NCBI RefSeq assembly: GCF_900115295.1
Contig: NZ_FOVZ01000003.1
Span: 310,001 to 374,000, forward strand
DNA length: 64,000 bases
Origin: Sphingomonas sp. OK281
GTDB taxonomy: Bacteria; Pseudomonadota; Alphaproteobacteria; Sphingomonadales; Sphingomonadaceae
Reading direction: 5' to 3'
The translations under genes were made by a program, and so were the position numbers. The number at the start of each line of letters is the position of its first letter. Positions within the stretch are counted from its first letter, which is position 1. The notes under the pieces were generated by a model that was not told the origin of the DNA, made no database searches, and saw only the letters and a program-made list of their open reading frames with translations. Positions 1 through 7,709 of the stretch are shown here, in pieces.

Positions 1-2
1 TG

Positions 3-824
3 CTGATCCTCGAACGCCTCGGCCGTGGCGCGCTCGAACAATTGCTCGACCGCGCCGAGACGGAGATGGAGCGCCCCCTGCCCCTCACCCCGCCTGCCAA
101 GGACGCACTTATCGCAAGTGCGGACGGCGACGGTCGGTTCCTGCTCAACCAGGCGGAGACGCTGTTCTCGGTCAACCTGCCCGAGCCACTCGATCCCGCC
201 GGGCTGTTGAACTTCCTCCAACGCCGCGTCGCGGTGTACGACAAGGATCGCGAGGGGCATTACAACCTCATCTCCGCGCTCCACAAATCGATCCGCGGTT
301 CGGACCCCCAAGCAGCGCTCTATTATCTCGCGCGGATGCTGACCGCTGGCGAGGAACCGCTGTTCCTGCTCCGTCGCCTCACCCGCGCCGCGGTCGAGGA
401 TATCGGTCTCGCCGACCCTCAGGCGCTGGTCCAGTGCATCGTCGCCAAGGACACCTACGACTTCCTCGGCAGTCCCGAAGGTGAACTCGCGATCGCGCAG
501 GCCTGCGTCTATCTGGCGACCGCGCCCAAATCGAACGCGGTCTACAAGGCGCAGAAGGCGGCGTGGAAGTCGGCGCGCGAGACGGGATCGCTGATGCCCC
601 CCGCGTCGATCCGCAACGCGCCGACCAAGCTCATGCGCGATATCGGCTATGGCAAGGGCTATGCCTATGATCACGATGCGGAGGATGCGTTCTCGGGCTC
701 GGATTACTGGCCCGACGAGATGAGCGCGCAGACCTTCTACACGCCGACCGAACGCGGGTTCGAGAAACGGCTGTCCGAGCGGCTCGCCTATTGGGATGGC
801 CTGCGTGCGGAAAAGCGGTCGTGA
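3..824 (+). CDS. rarA: RarA/MgsA-type replication-associated recombination ATPase (C-terminal part)
   Basis: The frame is open from the window edge, so the N-terminal AAA+ ATPase with the Walker motifs lies outside. The visible 273 residues match the C-terminal half of RarA: the end of the lid domain (LEQLLDRAETE), then the helical tetramerisation region with the typical stretches DREGHYNLISALHKSIRGSD, DPQAALYYLARML and LLRRLTRAAVEDIGLADP. RarA acts in the cytoplasm at stalled replication forks. The stop overlaps the GTG start of the next gene by 4 nt (GTGA), which suggests translational coupling. The family call is confident; the true start cannot be seen. Confidence 0.95.
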   Translation: MILERLGRGALEQLLDRAETEMERPLPLTPPAKDALIASADGDGRFLLNQAETLFSVNLPEPLDPAGLLNFLQRRVAVYDKDREGHYNLISALHKSIRGSDPQAALYYLARMLTAGEEPLFLLRRLTRAAVEDIGLADPQALVQCIVAKDTYDFLGSPEGELAIAQACVYLATAPKSNAVYKAQKAAWKSARETGSLMPPASIRNAPTKLMRDIGYGKGYAYDHDAEDAFSGSDYWPDEMSAQTFYTPTERGFEKRLSERLAYWDGLRAEKRS

Positions 825-1162
825 AGGATTGGGCTGCGGTCGCGGCGTATGCGCTGTCGCTGCCCGAGACCGAGGCGTCGACCTCGTACGGCCAGCCGGC
901 GATCAAGACGCGGGGAAAAATGTTCGTCAGCGCCGGTCATGTCGACGGCAGCTTCCACGTTCGCAGCCCGCATGAAGAGAAGGCGGTCCTGATCGCGACG
1001 GACCCGGACAGTTTCTGGCAGACGCCGCATTACGAAACCTGGCCCGGCCTGCTGGTCCGCTATGGCGCGCATGATTCCGAGCGGGTCGCTCTCGTGATCG
1101 CCCGCGCGTGGTGGGATCAGGCGTCGGCCAAGCAGCGAAAGGCGTACAGCGATCGCCCCTGA
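821..1162 (+). CDS. MmcQ/YjbR family DNA-binding-fold protein
   Basis: A 113-residue protein with the hallmarks of the YjbR/MmcQ family (CyaY-like fold): an N-terminal helix (VAAYALSLPETEASTSYGQ), then KTRGKMFVSAG, a VLIATDPDSF strand and a PGLLVRYGA stretch near the centre, and a C-terminal ARAWWDQASAKQRKAY helix. The family is thought to bind DNA or nucleotides, but its role is not settled. GTG at 821 is preferred over the upstream in-frame ATG at 791 because it makes a GTGA overlap with rarA and removes an untypical extension. The stop lies in the context CCC TGA C and directly abuts the next gene in the +1 frame (see findings). Confidence 0.85.
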   Translation: MKDWAAVAAYALSLPETEASTSYGQPAIKTRGKMFVSAGHVDGSFHVRSPHEEKAVLIATDPDSFWQTPHYETWPGLLVRYGAHDSERVALVIARAWWDQASAKQRKAYSDRP

Positions 1163-2021
1163 CCATTTCGGCCATTTCGCCGCGATCGACTGGTCGGGTG
1201 CGGTCGGTCCTCGCCAACCTGGGATCGCCGTCGCGATCTGCGCGCGCGGGACCGCTGCACCGACGCTGATCGCAACCGAGGGCGGCTGGTCGCGCACTGC
1301 CGCGCTTGATTGGCTGGTAAATGCGATGCCGCCGGATACGCTGGTCGGGCTCGATCTCGGGCCATCGCTGCCGTTCGTCGACAAGGACGCATTCTTTCCT
1401 AACTGGACAGAGAGTCCCGCGGATGCGCGCGCGCTGTGGGCGTTGGTCGAGCGGATCTGCGCGAACGATCCGCATCTGGGGGCCAGCAGCTTCGTCGATC
1501 ATGACGAGGTCGCGCGGCATCTGCGTCGCCATGGCGGGCGCAAGGGCGAATTCTTCGAAGGGTCCGGTCGGCTCCGCGTGACCGAGGACGCGCAGCGGCG
1601 ACAAGGGTTGAGTCCCACCAGCAACCTCAATCTGGTCGGCGCCGCACAGGTCGGCAAGTCGAGCCTTACCGGCATGCGCGTGCTGCACCGCCTCGCCGGT
1701 CGCGTGCCGATCTGGCCGTTCGATCCGGTCCCGCGCGGGGGGCCGGTCATCGTCGAAATCTATACCACGATCGCCGCCCGCGCCGCCGGCATCCGCAAGG
1801 GACTCAGCAAGATCCGCGACGCCGACGCGCTGGACGTGGCGCTGGACGCGATCGGCAGCGATCCGCACGCACCGCTCGTCCGCTACGACGATCACGCCAC
1901 CGACGCGATCCTGACTGCCGCATGGCTCCGCGCCAACGCCGAGCGCCCCGAACTCTGGACGCCAACCGCAATGACGCAGCATATTGCGCAAACCGAGGGC
2001 TGGACCTTCGGCGTTTCGTAA
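1152..2021 (+). CDS. Conserved hypothetical, probably RNase-H-like fold (DUF429-like), unusual start
   Basis: Continuous coding-quality sequence begins at or before 1161 with an N terminus reading HFAAIDWSGA, followed later by LVGLDLG and, near the C terminus, YDDHATDAILTAAWL. An acidic residue after each of three strands or helices in this order resembles the RNase-H-like nuclease fold of DUF429 proteins; this is inference. The frame is open from 1098, but no ATG, GTG or TTG occurs before ATG 1326, which would delete the conserved first 55 residues. The coordinate given uses ATC 1152, which has a weak AAAGG upstream (1138-1142). The alternative is a +1 frameshift from the preceding gene at CCC TGA C (1157-1163). 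Function unknown. Confidence 0.6.
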   Translation: MAPDHFGHFAAIDWSGAVGPRQPGIAVAICARGTAAPTLIATEGGWSRTAALDWLVNAMPPDTLVGLDLGPSLPFVDKDAFFPNWTESPADARALWALVERICANDPHLGASSFVDHDEVARHLRRHGGRKGEFFEGSGRLRVTEDAQRRQGLSPTSNLNLVGAAQVGKSSLTGMRVLHRLAGRVPIWPFDPVPRGGPVIVEIYTTIAARAAGIRKGLSKIRDADALDVALDAIGSDPHAPLVRYDDHATDAILTAAWLRANAERPELWTPTAMTQHIAQTEGWTFGVS

Positions 2022-2344
2022 AGCGTTGCGCGGTGTTGCGATCGACGGAATGACGATCGGCGAATACGTTGATCCGGCACGCCAAGGGCTCTCGATCGGT
2101 GTCCGGACTGGCGGAAAGAAACCTGGGCTGTACCGCCGTCGGATCACTGGCGGCGGCGTAATCTCAAAATGCGCTTAGCGGTTTCCTGCACACACCGTCG
2201 CAGATCCGGTCGAGCGGGCTGCTGGATGGAACGAGCGTTCGAGGGGCCCGTCGGCCTCCGATTTGATGTGATGAGGTTGCCGGCGTGGTGGTGCATGGAC
2301 CGTGCTTCAGGGTGGCGGGGAGACACCCGCGCTTACGCCGGGTT
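2022..2344. other. Intergenic stretch with no recognised feature
   Basis: 323 bases between two convergent genes. Short frames exist on both strands, but none has a ribosome-binding site, a recognisable motif or protein-like composition. No hairpin with a T-run was seen. Confidence 0.5.
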
Positions 2345-3268
2345 TTACCCAGACCGGACGTCGGCCATCGGCGAACATCCGAAGGTGCGCCGATAGGCGT
2401 GACCGAACGCGCTTTGCGAGACGTAACCGACGCTGTTTGCTATGTCGGCGATATTCGCGCGGCCTCGCGCCAACGCTGCGCGTGCAAGCGTGAGACGCCA
2501 TGTTCGCAGATACGTCAGCGGCGGCTGGCCGATGCGGCGCGTGAAGTCCGCCGAAAAGGCGGCGCGCGACATGCCGGCAACGGTCGCAAGCTGCGCGACG
2601 GTCCATCGCTGCGCCACATCGGCATGAAAGGCGTGAAGCGCGCGGCCGATCCGGGGGTCGGACAGCGCGCCGAGCCATCCGCCGCCAGCCGTCATGTCCC
2701 CGCCGGCATATGCGCGTATCGCCTCTACCAGCAGCACGTCGGCAAGCCGGGCGCTGACGATCTCGCTACCGATCGCACCCCGTTCGCTCTCGCTGTTCAA
2801 CAGGGCGAGGACCGTACCGACCGCACCGGATGTCGGCGACGACCGGGAGACCAGCATGCAATCCGGCAGCATGTCGAGCAGGAAGTCCGCGCTGGCCGAT
2901 GCGAAGGTAACCGTTCCGCCGATGCCGATGGTATCGTCTCCGCCCAAGCGCGCGACGTTGCAGCCATCTGCGTAGAAGGCTTGACCATCGATCGGTGCTT
3001 CGTCGGGGTGGCTGGCCAGGGCGTAGGCCGCGCGGCCAAGCACGCACACATCCCCCATTCCGAGTAATCTGGGCGGAGCGCCCGAAACCATCAACCAACC
3101 GCTTCCACGTAGCATCGCCACGAATTTGAGCCGGTCGATCGCCGGGAAAGACAACGCCCAACGACCTGCCGCCCCGATCCGCGTGCGCCGCGTCACGCGA
3201 GCGCCGAGAACGCCGAGAACATCCGACAGCGGGTCGCCAGGCGATCTGGACGATTGCGATACCATCAT
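2345..3268 (-). CDS. AraC-family transcriptional regulator with N-terminal cupin domain
   Basis: About 307 residues. The N-terminal half begins DPLSDVLGVLGARV and carries the arrangement of the AraC-type cupin ligand domain (Cupin_6): WALSFPAIDRLKFVAMLRGSGWL, then GDVCVLGRAAYALAS. The C-terminal 100 residues are a double helix-turn-helix: WTVAQLATVAGMSRAAFSADFTRRIG and the second HTH IADIANSVGYVSQSAFGHAYRR. It is divergent from the SDR gene with 61 bp between the starts, so it very likely controls that gene and possibly the reductase at 4215. ATG is possible at 3289, 3268 or 3265; 3268 is chosen because it precedes the conserved domain closely. The reading frame stays open far upstream, opposite the SDR, but that part is not gene-like. 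Confidence 0.88.
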   Translation of the reverse strand: MMVSQSSRSPGDPLSDVLGVLGARVTRRTRIGAAGRWALSFPAIDRLKFVAMLRGSGWLMVSGAPPRLLGMGDVCVLGRAAYALASHPDEAPIDGQAFYADGCNVARLGGDDTIGIGGTVTFASASADFLLDMLPDCMLVSRSSPTSGAVGTVLALLNSESERGAIGSEIVSARLADVLLVEAIRAYAGGDMTAGGGWLGALSDPRIGRALHAFHADVAQRWTVAQLATVAGMSRAAFSADFTRRIGQPPLTYLRTWRLTLARAALARGRANIADIANSVGYVSQSAFGHAYRRTFGCSPMADVRSG

Positions 3269-3315
3269 AGCTCTTCGAGCATAGGTCATCTCGGATGGAA
3301 TGGCTATTTTGACGC

Positions 3316-3322
3316 GAAGGAG
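3316..3322 (+). promoter_or_regulatory. Strong ribosome-binding site of the SDR gene
   Basis: GAAGGAG seven bases before ATG 3330. It decides between this start and the in-frame ATG at 3300, which would add ten residues unlike any SDR N terminus. Confidence 0.8.
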
Positions 3323-3329
3323 ATTACAA

Positions 3330-4064
3330 ATGGGTATCACGGGAAAAGTCGTCGCCATTACAGGGGCAAGCAACGGGATCGGGCGGGCCACGGCCATCCT
3401 GTTGGCCGAACATGGTGCATTCGTCGTTCTGGGGGCCCGTAACGAAGAGGGGCTTGCGACGGTCGTCAAGGATATCGAAGCCAGCGGTGGAAAGGCCGTA
3501 TTCGTGGCGACCGATGTCCGCCGTCGCGACGATCTGGAAGCGCTCGTCGCGCTCGCGGTCGAACAGGGAGGCCGGCTCGACGTCATCATCAATTGCGCGG
3601 GGATCGGGCCGATCTCGCGCTTTGATGCGCTCGATGTCGATGGCTGGGATGCTATGATCGATGTGAACCTTCGCGGCACCCTGTACGGGATCGCCGCCGC
3701 TCTGCCGGTATTCGCACGACAGGCGAGCGGGCATGTCATCAACGTCGTTTCGACAGCGGGTATCAAGCTGGTCCCGACCATGGGCGTCTATGCCGCTACC
3801 AAGAACGCGGTGCGCACGGCGACTGAGGTGCTGCGGCAGGAGGCCGGGCCGCACCTTCGCGTGACCGAAGTGTCGCCCGGGATGATCGCCACCAGCTTCG
3901 GAGATAGCATTACCGACCTATCGACGAAAACAGCGATAGCCGAGCAAGTCGATGCCATCGCAATCCCACCCGACGCGATCGCCCGCGGCATCCTCTATGC
4001 GATCGACCAACCGCCGCACGTTGAAGTCGGTAGCATCGTGATACGTCCAACCGCACAGGGTTGA
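3330..4064 (+). CDS. Short-chain dehydrogenase/reductase (SDR), classical type
   Basis: 244 residues with all classical SDR landmarks: the NAD(P)-binding GASNGIG near residues 13-19, the NCAG motif after the fourth strand, catalytic Ser in NVVSTAG, Tyr and Lys in YAATKNAV, and the SPGMIAT region. Lacking an acidic residue after the second strand (LGARNEEG), it may prefer NADP(H). The size is normal for a cytosolic oxidoreductase; the substrate cannot be told. It is transcribed away from an AraC regulator that is probably its activator. A perfect inverted repeat (4084-4100) lies just after the stop. Confidence 0.92.
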   Translation: MGITGKVVAITGASNGIGRATAILLAEHGAFVVLGARNEEGLATVVKDIEASGGKAVFVATDVRRRDDLEALVALAVEQGGRLDVIINCAGIGPISRFDALDVDGWDAMIDVNLRGTLYGIAAALPVFARQASGHVINVVSTAGIKLVPTMGVYAATKNAVRTATEVLRQEAGPHLRVTEVSPGMIATSFGDSITDLSTKTAIAEQVDAIAIPPDAIARGILYAIDQPPHVEVGSIVIRPTAQG

Positions 4065-4083
4065 TCGGCATACCGGAACAAAT

Positions 4084-4100
4084 CGTGTGACGATCACACG
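4084..4100. promoter_or_regulatory. Perfect inverted repeat CGTGTGA-N3-TCACACG, possible operator
   Basis: A 7-bp perfect dyad with a 3-nt centre, 20 nt after the SDR stop and 115 nt before the next start. A further half-site, TCACACG, lies at 4165-4171. No T-run follows, which speaks against a terminator. The spacing and symmetry fit a dimeric regulator upstream of the gene at 4215. No matching motif is known to me. Confidence 0.4.
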
Positions 4101-4214
4101 GTAGATTTACGCCGGGGCTACACTATGATCTCAGGTGTTTCGGGTCCAGCTTCGATCGAATACGTCACACGATCCATCGGCAACGCGGCGCTGCCTTTTA
4201 ATGGAAGCTAAATC

Positions 4215-4847
4215 ATGACCCGATTGCTGATCGTCGGTGCGACCGGACTGGTCGGCCAGCACGTCGTACTGCAGGCACTTGCCGATCCACGGGTCAACAA
4301 GGTCATCGCCTTGACGCGTCGGCCGATACCGACTTGTGCCAAGCTGGAAAATGTCGTCGTCGATTTCGCGGACATGCCCAATGAGGCATCATGGTGGTCC
4401 GTGGACGGCGTGATCAGTGCGCTTGGCACCACGCGGGCCCAGACCCGGTCTGGTGCCGACTATCGGACAATCGATTACGAATATCCGCTCGCCATCGCTC
4501 GCCATGCTCGCAACCATGGAGCGGTCCGTTTTGCGCTAACGTCTTCGCTTGGCGCCGATGCCCGCTCGCGCTTTGCCTACACTCGTACCAAGGGCGAACT
4601 AGAATCCGAACTGGGCAAAGTCGGTTTTACGTCACTGACAATCGTTCGCCCGAGCGTGCTGGAGGGACATCGCGACCAGCCGAGAGCGGATGAGCACATG
4701 GCTCAGGTCATCGTGAAGATCATGGCTCCCTTCCTCCCCCGCCGCCTGCGCGTTAGTCCGGCCCAGGGTGTAGCGGCCTTGCTGATCGATGGTGCGATCG
4801 ACGCGCCACCGGGTGTTCACGTCAAGACCAATACCGACATGCTATGA
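4215..4847 (+). CDS. NAD(P)-binding Rossmann-fold reductase (HTATIP2/atypical SDR type)
   Basis: 210 residues. The N terminus LLIVGATGLVGQHVV is the GATGxxG cofactor site of atypical or extended SDRs; SALGTTRAQTRSG, the conserved Y of DYRTIDYEYP and SSLGADARSRFAYTRTKGELE (YxxxK active site) are those of the HTATIP2-like oxidoreductases, and TIVRPSVLEG matches the family's later motif. It is probably a soluble quinone or aldehyde reductase; the substrate is unknown. It follows the SDR in the same direction after 150 bp with its own inverted repeat, so it may be separately controlled. Confidence 0.85.
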   Translation: MTRLLIVGATGLVGQHVVLQALADPRVNKVIALTRRPIPTCAKLENVVVDFADMPNEASWWSVDGVISALGTTRAQTRSGADYRTIDYEYPLAIARHARNHGAVRFALTSSLGADARSRFAYTRTKGELESELGKVGFTSLTIVRPSVLEGHRDQPRADEHMAQVIVKIMAPFLPRRLRVSPAQGVAALLIDGAIDAPPGVHVKTNTDML

Positions 4848-5175
4848 ACGACCATATTGCTCGCTGACAGCGCCGCTAAACTGGCTGGGTCGGAAGCCGA
4901 CAAGCAAGGTGCTCGCTCTCCCTCCCTACCGGGTCGCAGAAGCGTCCAACATGATCTTCCAGTCAACACCACGGCTCGCGCCGTGGTTCACACCCATGCG
5001 AGACCATTGGCAGTCCTGAATGTGAGCCGCCCCACGAGCCGGCGCGCATCTATGCTCCTCACGGCAGGGCTGGGGGACGTAGACGGTGCAGAACTTCAGG
5101 CTCGCTTTTGCCCGATAAAGAGCGACGTGCCTGGTTTTGGCATGACTAGTCTGATCAATACCAGTTCCGACGTTG
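4848..5175. other. Intergenic stretch between convergent genes, nothing recognised
   Basis: 328 bases. No gene, RNA or clear terminator could be supported. Small frames here lack ribosome-binding sites and protein-like composition. Confidence 0.5.
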
Positions 5176-6837
5176 TCAGCGATATCGTCCCATCGTTACG
5201 CGCAGCACTTGCGGTCGGTCGACCAGGTTCAACCCGTAATCGGTCTGGTCGCCGTTCCAGACGCGCTTGGTCATCCACTGCCCTTTGTCGAAGCGTCCCT
5301 CCTCGACCCGCACGATAATGCCGTTCGAGCCAGTCCCCGGCGCGCCGGCAAACGTGACGCGGACATGGTCGCCCATCACCAGAAACTCGTTCGCAGACAG
5401 CTGCGCGATCGCGACCCCGCCAACCGGTTCCTTCCCCCAAGGTGCCGGCGCGCTCTTCAGCCATTCCCACTCCTTCATGCCGAACTGCCATTCGCCCCAG
5501 CTCGCAGTGATTGCCCAGTCGCCCATGCGCGTGGACTGCACTTCGCCGCTATCGGGCTTGGCCGCCCCCCAGGTCGGCTTTTCATACGCGATCCGTGCCC
5601 AATCGCGCATCATCGATCCGACCGCAGCATAGGGCAGCGCGAAGGCGTCGAGCGTCGCTGGCGAGATATCGGCGGCGCCGAGCGGAAAATTGAAATAGCC
5701 GGTGTCGTCCATCCCGAACGGCGAGAAGCCGATGGCACCGCGTCCCAAGGCCGGCCAGAAGAAGCGGGCGAAGTCGCGCGTGTTTCCCATCTCCGGGATC
5801 ATCAGCGGATTGTCGGCGCGCGCATAGGCATCGAGATATTTGACGACGTTGGCGCTCGTCTTGTCGTAAATGTCGGGCGCTTCGAGATCGATCGCGGGCG
5901 CGGCTGCCTTCCAGATGTCGAGCACGTCCTGCTGGGGACCGCCGCTCGCCACGCCGTACGGATCTGGCACGTTGGAGGGCCCGGCAAGCGACGCATTGAC
6001 GTACATCGGCAACGGCTTGATCGCCTTGCCCGCCGCGGCAATGGCGTTGACGTAGCTGCCGACATACCAAGTGTTGAAGGCACGGTCGGCCTGCGCGCCG
6101 AACACCGTGCTCCAGGTTCCACGCTTGTTCAGGCGCCGTGAGAGCGCGGGTGGGATCGGCTTGGCGAACAGCGCATCGGCCGAGGGTGAGAAATCGCGCG
6201 GGTTCTTGTAGCTGCCCGTCTCGTTTTCCACCTGCACCATGATCACGGTGTTCTGCGGATCGTGATCGCGCAGATACGTCATCAGCGCGACGAAGGCGTG
6301 CGTGTCCGCCGCCAGCGTGGCCGCGCCGTGTGCGCTGAGCACGCCGTGATCCTGGCCGCTTTTGGTCTTCATTCGAGGGAAGCGGCGATTGTCGAGCTTT
6401 ACCCAGTCTGGCGTGTAGGAGAATGACGTGTTCTTCCACGTCCCGAACCAGAGCAAGACGACGCGCTTGTCATGCACGCGGGCCTGGTCAAGCAGGGTCT
6501 GCAGGAACCGGAAATCGAACTCGCCCTCTCGAGGCTCGACCTGTTCCCATGCGATCGGAACCTCGACCGTATTCGCGCCGATCCGGTCGAGCACCGGCCA
6601 TGCCGTCGCGAGCGGCTCGGGATAATTGGTGGAATTGTTGACCTGCGCCCCGAGCATGAAGAACGGAGCGCCATCGACGATCAGCGCGTGCCGACCATGC
6701 TGGCTCTCGATCCGCGGCAGCTCGTGCGAGACCTGCGCGAACGCCCCCGTATTGCCAGCGAGGATCAGGCCGACCGACAGGAAGGATGCCGTCGCGCGTC
6801 TGGACCATGCTGCCCGGTGGTGAGGTGTGTCGTTCAT
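5176..6837 (-). CDS. GH35-type beta-galactosidase with C-terminal DUF5597 domain, exported
   Basis: 553 residues with a signal peptide ([23 protein letters not shown], about 1-35). The TIM barrel starts [16 protein letters not shown] and includes [23 protein letters not shown] (201-210) supplies the acid/base Glu206, and LMIPEMGN (346-353) the nucleophile Glu350, as in clan GH-A. The last 170 residues fit the DUF5597 domain that follows GH35-like barrels. It probably releases galactose or a related terminal sugar in the periplasm. Its ATG overlaps the stop of the preceding fragment by ATGA, and it is the last gene of the L-sugar cluster on this strand. The exact substrate is inferred from family only. 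Confidence 0.85.
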   Translation of the reverse strand: MNDTPHHRAAWSRRATASFLSVGLILAGNTGAFAQVSHELPRIESQHGRHALIVDGAPFFMLGAQVNNSTNYPEPLATAWPVLDRIGANTVEVPIAWEQVEPREGEFDFRFLQTLLDQARVHDKRVVLLWFGTWKNTSFSYTPDWVKLDNRRFPRMKTKSGQDHGVLSAHGAATLAADTHAFVALMTYLRDHDPQNTVIMVQVENETGSYKNPRDFSPSADALFAKPIPPALSRRLNKRGTWSTVFGAQADRAFNTWYVGSYVNAIAAAGKAIKPLPMYVNASLAGPSNVPDPYGVASGGPQQDVLDIWKAAAPAIDLEAPDIYDKTSANVVKYLDAYARADNPLMIPEMGNTRDFARFFWPALGRGAIGFSPFGMDDTGYFNFPLGAADISPATLDAFALPYAAVGSMMRDWARIAYEKPTWGAAKPDSGEVQSTRMGDWAITASWGEWQFGMKEWEWLKSAPAPWGKEPVGGVAIAQLSANEFLVMGDHVRVTFAGAPGTGSNGIIVRVEEGRFDKGQWMTKRVWNGDQTDYGLNLVDRPQVLRVTMGRYR

Positions 6838-7154
6838 GATAGCCTCCGCATTTGTTCAATTTGACCGAAAGGGCGCGCCGAGCCGGGCTCGATCGGCTCG
6901 ATCGTCATCAGGACGACGTCTTCGCCGTCGAGCGGCATCGTGGCTGCCAAGCGTCCGTCAGCGACGATCCTCGCAGTGGCTGGGCGTGCCGGGCCACCGT
7001 CAAGGCGTACCCGCTCGCGCGGCACCAGCGCGGCGCAGATGTCGGCCGGCCCATGTCGCCGATATCTGGCACCTCCCCTGCCCGTGCCGGCGGCGGCAAG
7101 GATGCAACGGTTTCCCCGGACGAGCCAAGCTTCGACCAGCGCGTGGCGCTTCAT
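6834..7154 (-). pseudogene. Truncated 3' remnant of a second glycoside hydrolase
   Basis: A frame of 106 codons whose translation ends in RIVADGRLAATMPLDGEDVVLMTIEPIEPG. This resembles the final beta-sandwich of several glycosidases, where a short strand with a conserved V-L/A-hydrophobic ending closes the protein. It ends with an ATGA overlap on the GH35 gene, the normal arrangement for a functional upstream partner. Nothing upstream as far as 7340 continues the domain, so the catalytic part seems deleted. It may be non-coding; the call rests on composition, the overlap and the strand-like ending. Confidence 0.4.
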
Positions 7155-7343
7155 CGAGTGCGAGCCACGATCGTGGTACCCGAACCATCTGTACGGACAA
7201 TCCGACCGAAGCTCGGTAGTCCCTACGGCAACGCCAACCCGACCCTATGACGGCGCCGACCCGCCCCACGACGATGTCTACCACGACGATCGCGACCGTC
7301 GGTGCGAGCGACCAGGCATGCCGACGCGCGGCGATCGGCCGTA

Positions 7344-7709
7344 TCACGGCTGGTCGTCGAGCGAGTAGATCTGCTCGGCCGCGATCCATTTCTCGCCCTC
7401 CGCCGCGAACGGCAGGCGGCGCTGGAAGCGGTCCATCAGCGTTTCCCAAGCCTGGACGTCGGGATTGGTGGCATCGCGCGCGGCCTTGGCGGTCGGGTCG
7501 AACTCAGGAGTCGTCTCCATCAGCATCACCAGCCGGTCGCCGACCTGCCAGATCTCGAGCGATGCGATACCCTCTGCACGGAGCGCGTTCGTGATCGCGG
7601 CGGGCGGCCCGCCGCGGCGATGCCAGTGCCGATACGCCGCGATCGCCGCCGGATCGTCGTGCAGGTCGAGCACCAGGACATGTCGCGACCGCGCCGCGCT
7701 CACAGCCAT
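7344..7709 (-). CDS. L-rhamnose mutarotase family protein (RhaM-like)
   Basis: About 121 residues. The RhaM/DUF718 pattern is clear: VLVLDLHDDPAAIAAYRHWH with the conserved Tyr-x-x-x-His, then GIASLEIWQVGDRLVMLMET, and NPDVQAWETLMDRFQ with the Trp near the C terminus. The family interconverts anomers of L-rhamnose; members in L-fucose clusters act on L-fucose, which fits the FucP-like permease here. ATG 7709 is used; GTG 7703 would make a GTGA overlap with the dehydratase stop. Both imply coupling to the gene upstream. It acts in the cytoplasm on the sugar entering oxidation. Confidence 0.85.
   Translation of the reverse strand: MAVSAARSRHVLVLDLHDDPAAIAAYRHWHRRGGPPAAITNALRAEGIASLEIWQVGDRLVMLMETTPEFDPTAKAARDATNPDVQAWETLMDRFQRRLPFAAEGEKWIAAEQIYSLDDQP

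Noticed and set aside
2280..2300. TGGTGCA match to the tRNA-Arg 3' end as an attachment site
   Set aside because: Only seven bases agree, which is expected by chance in DNA of this composition.
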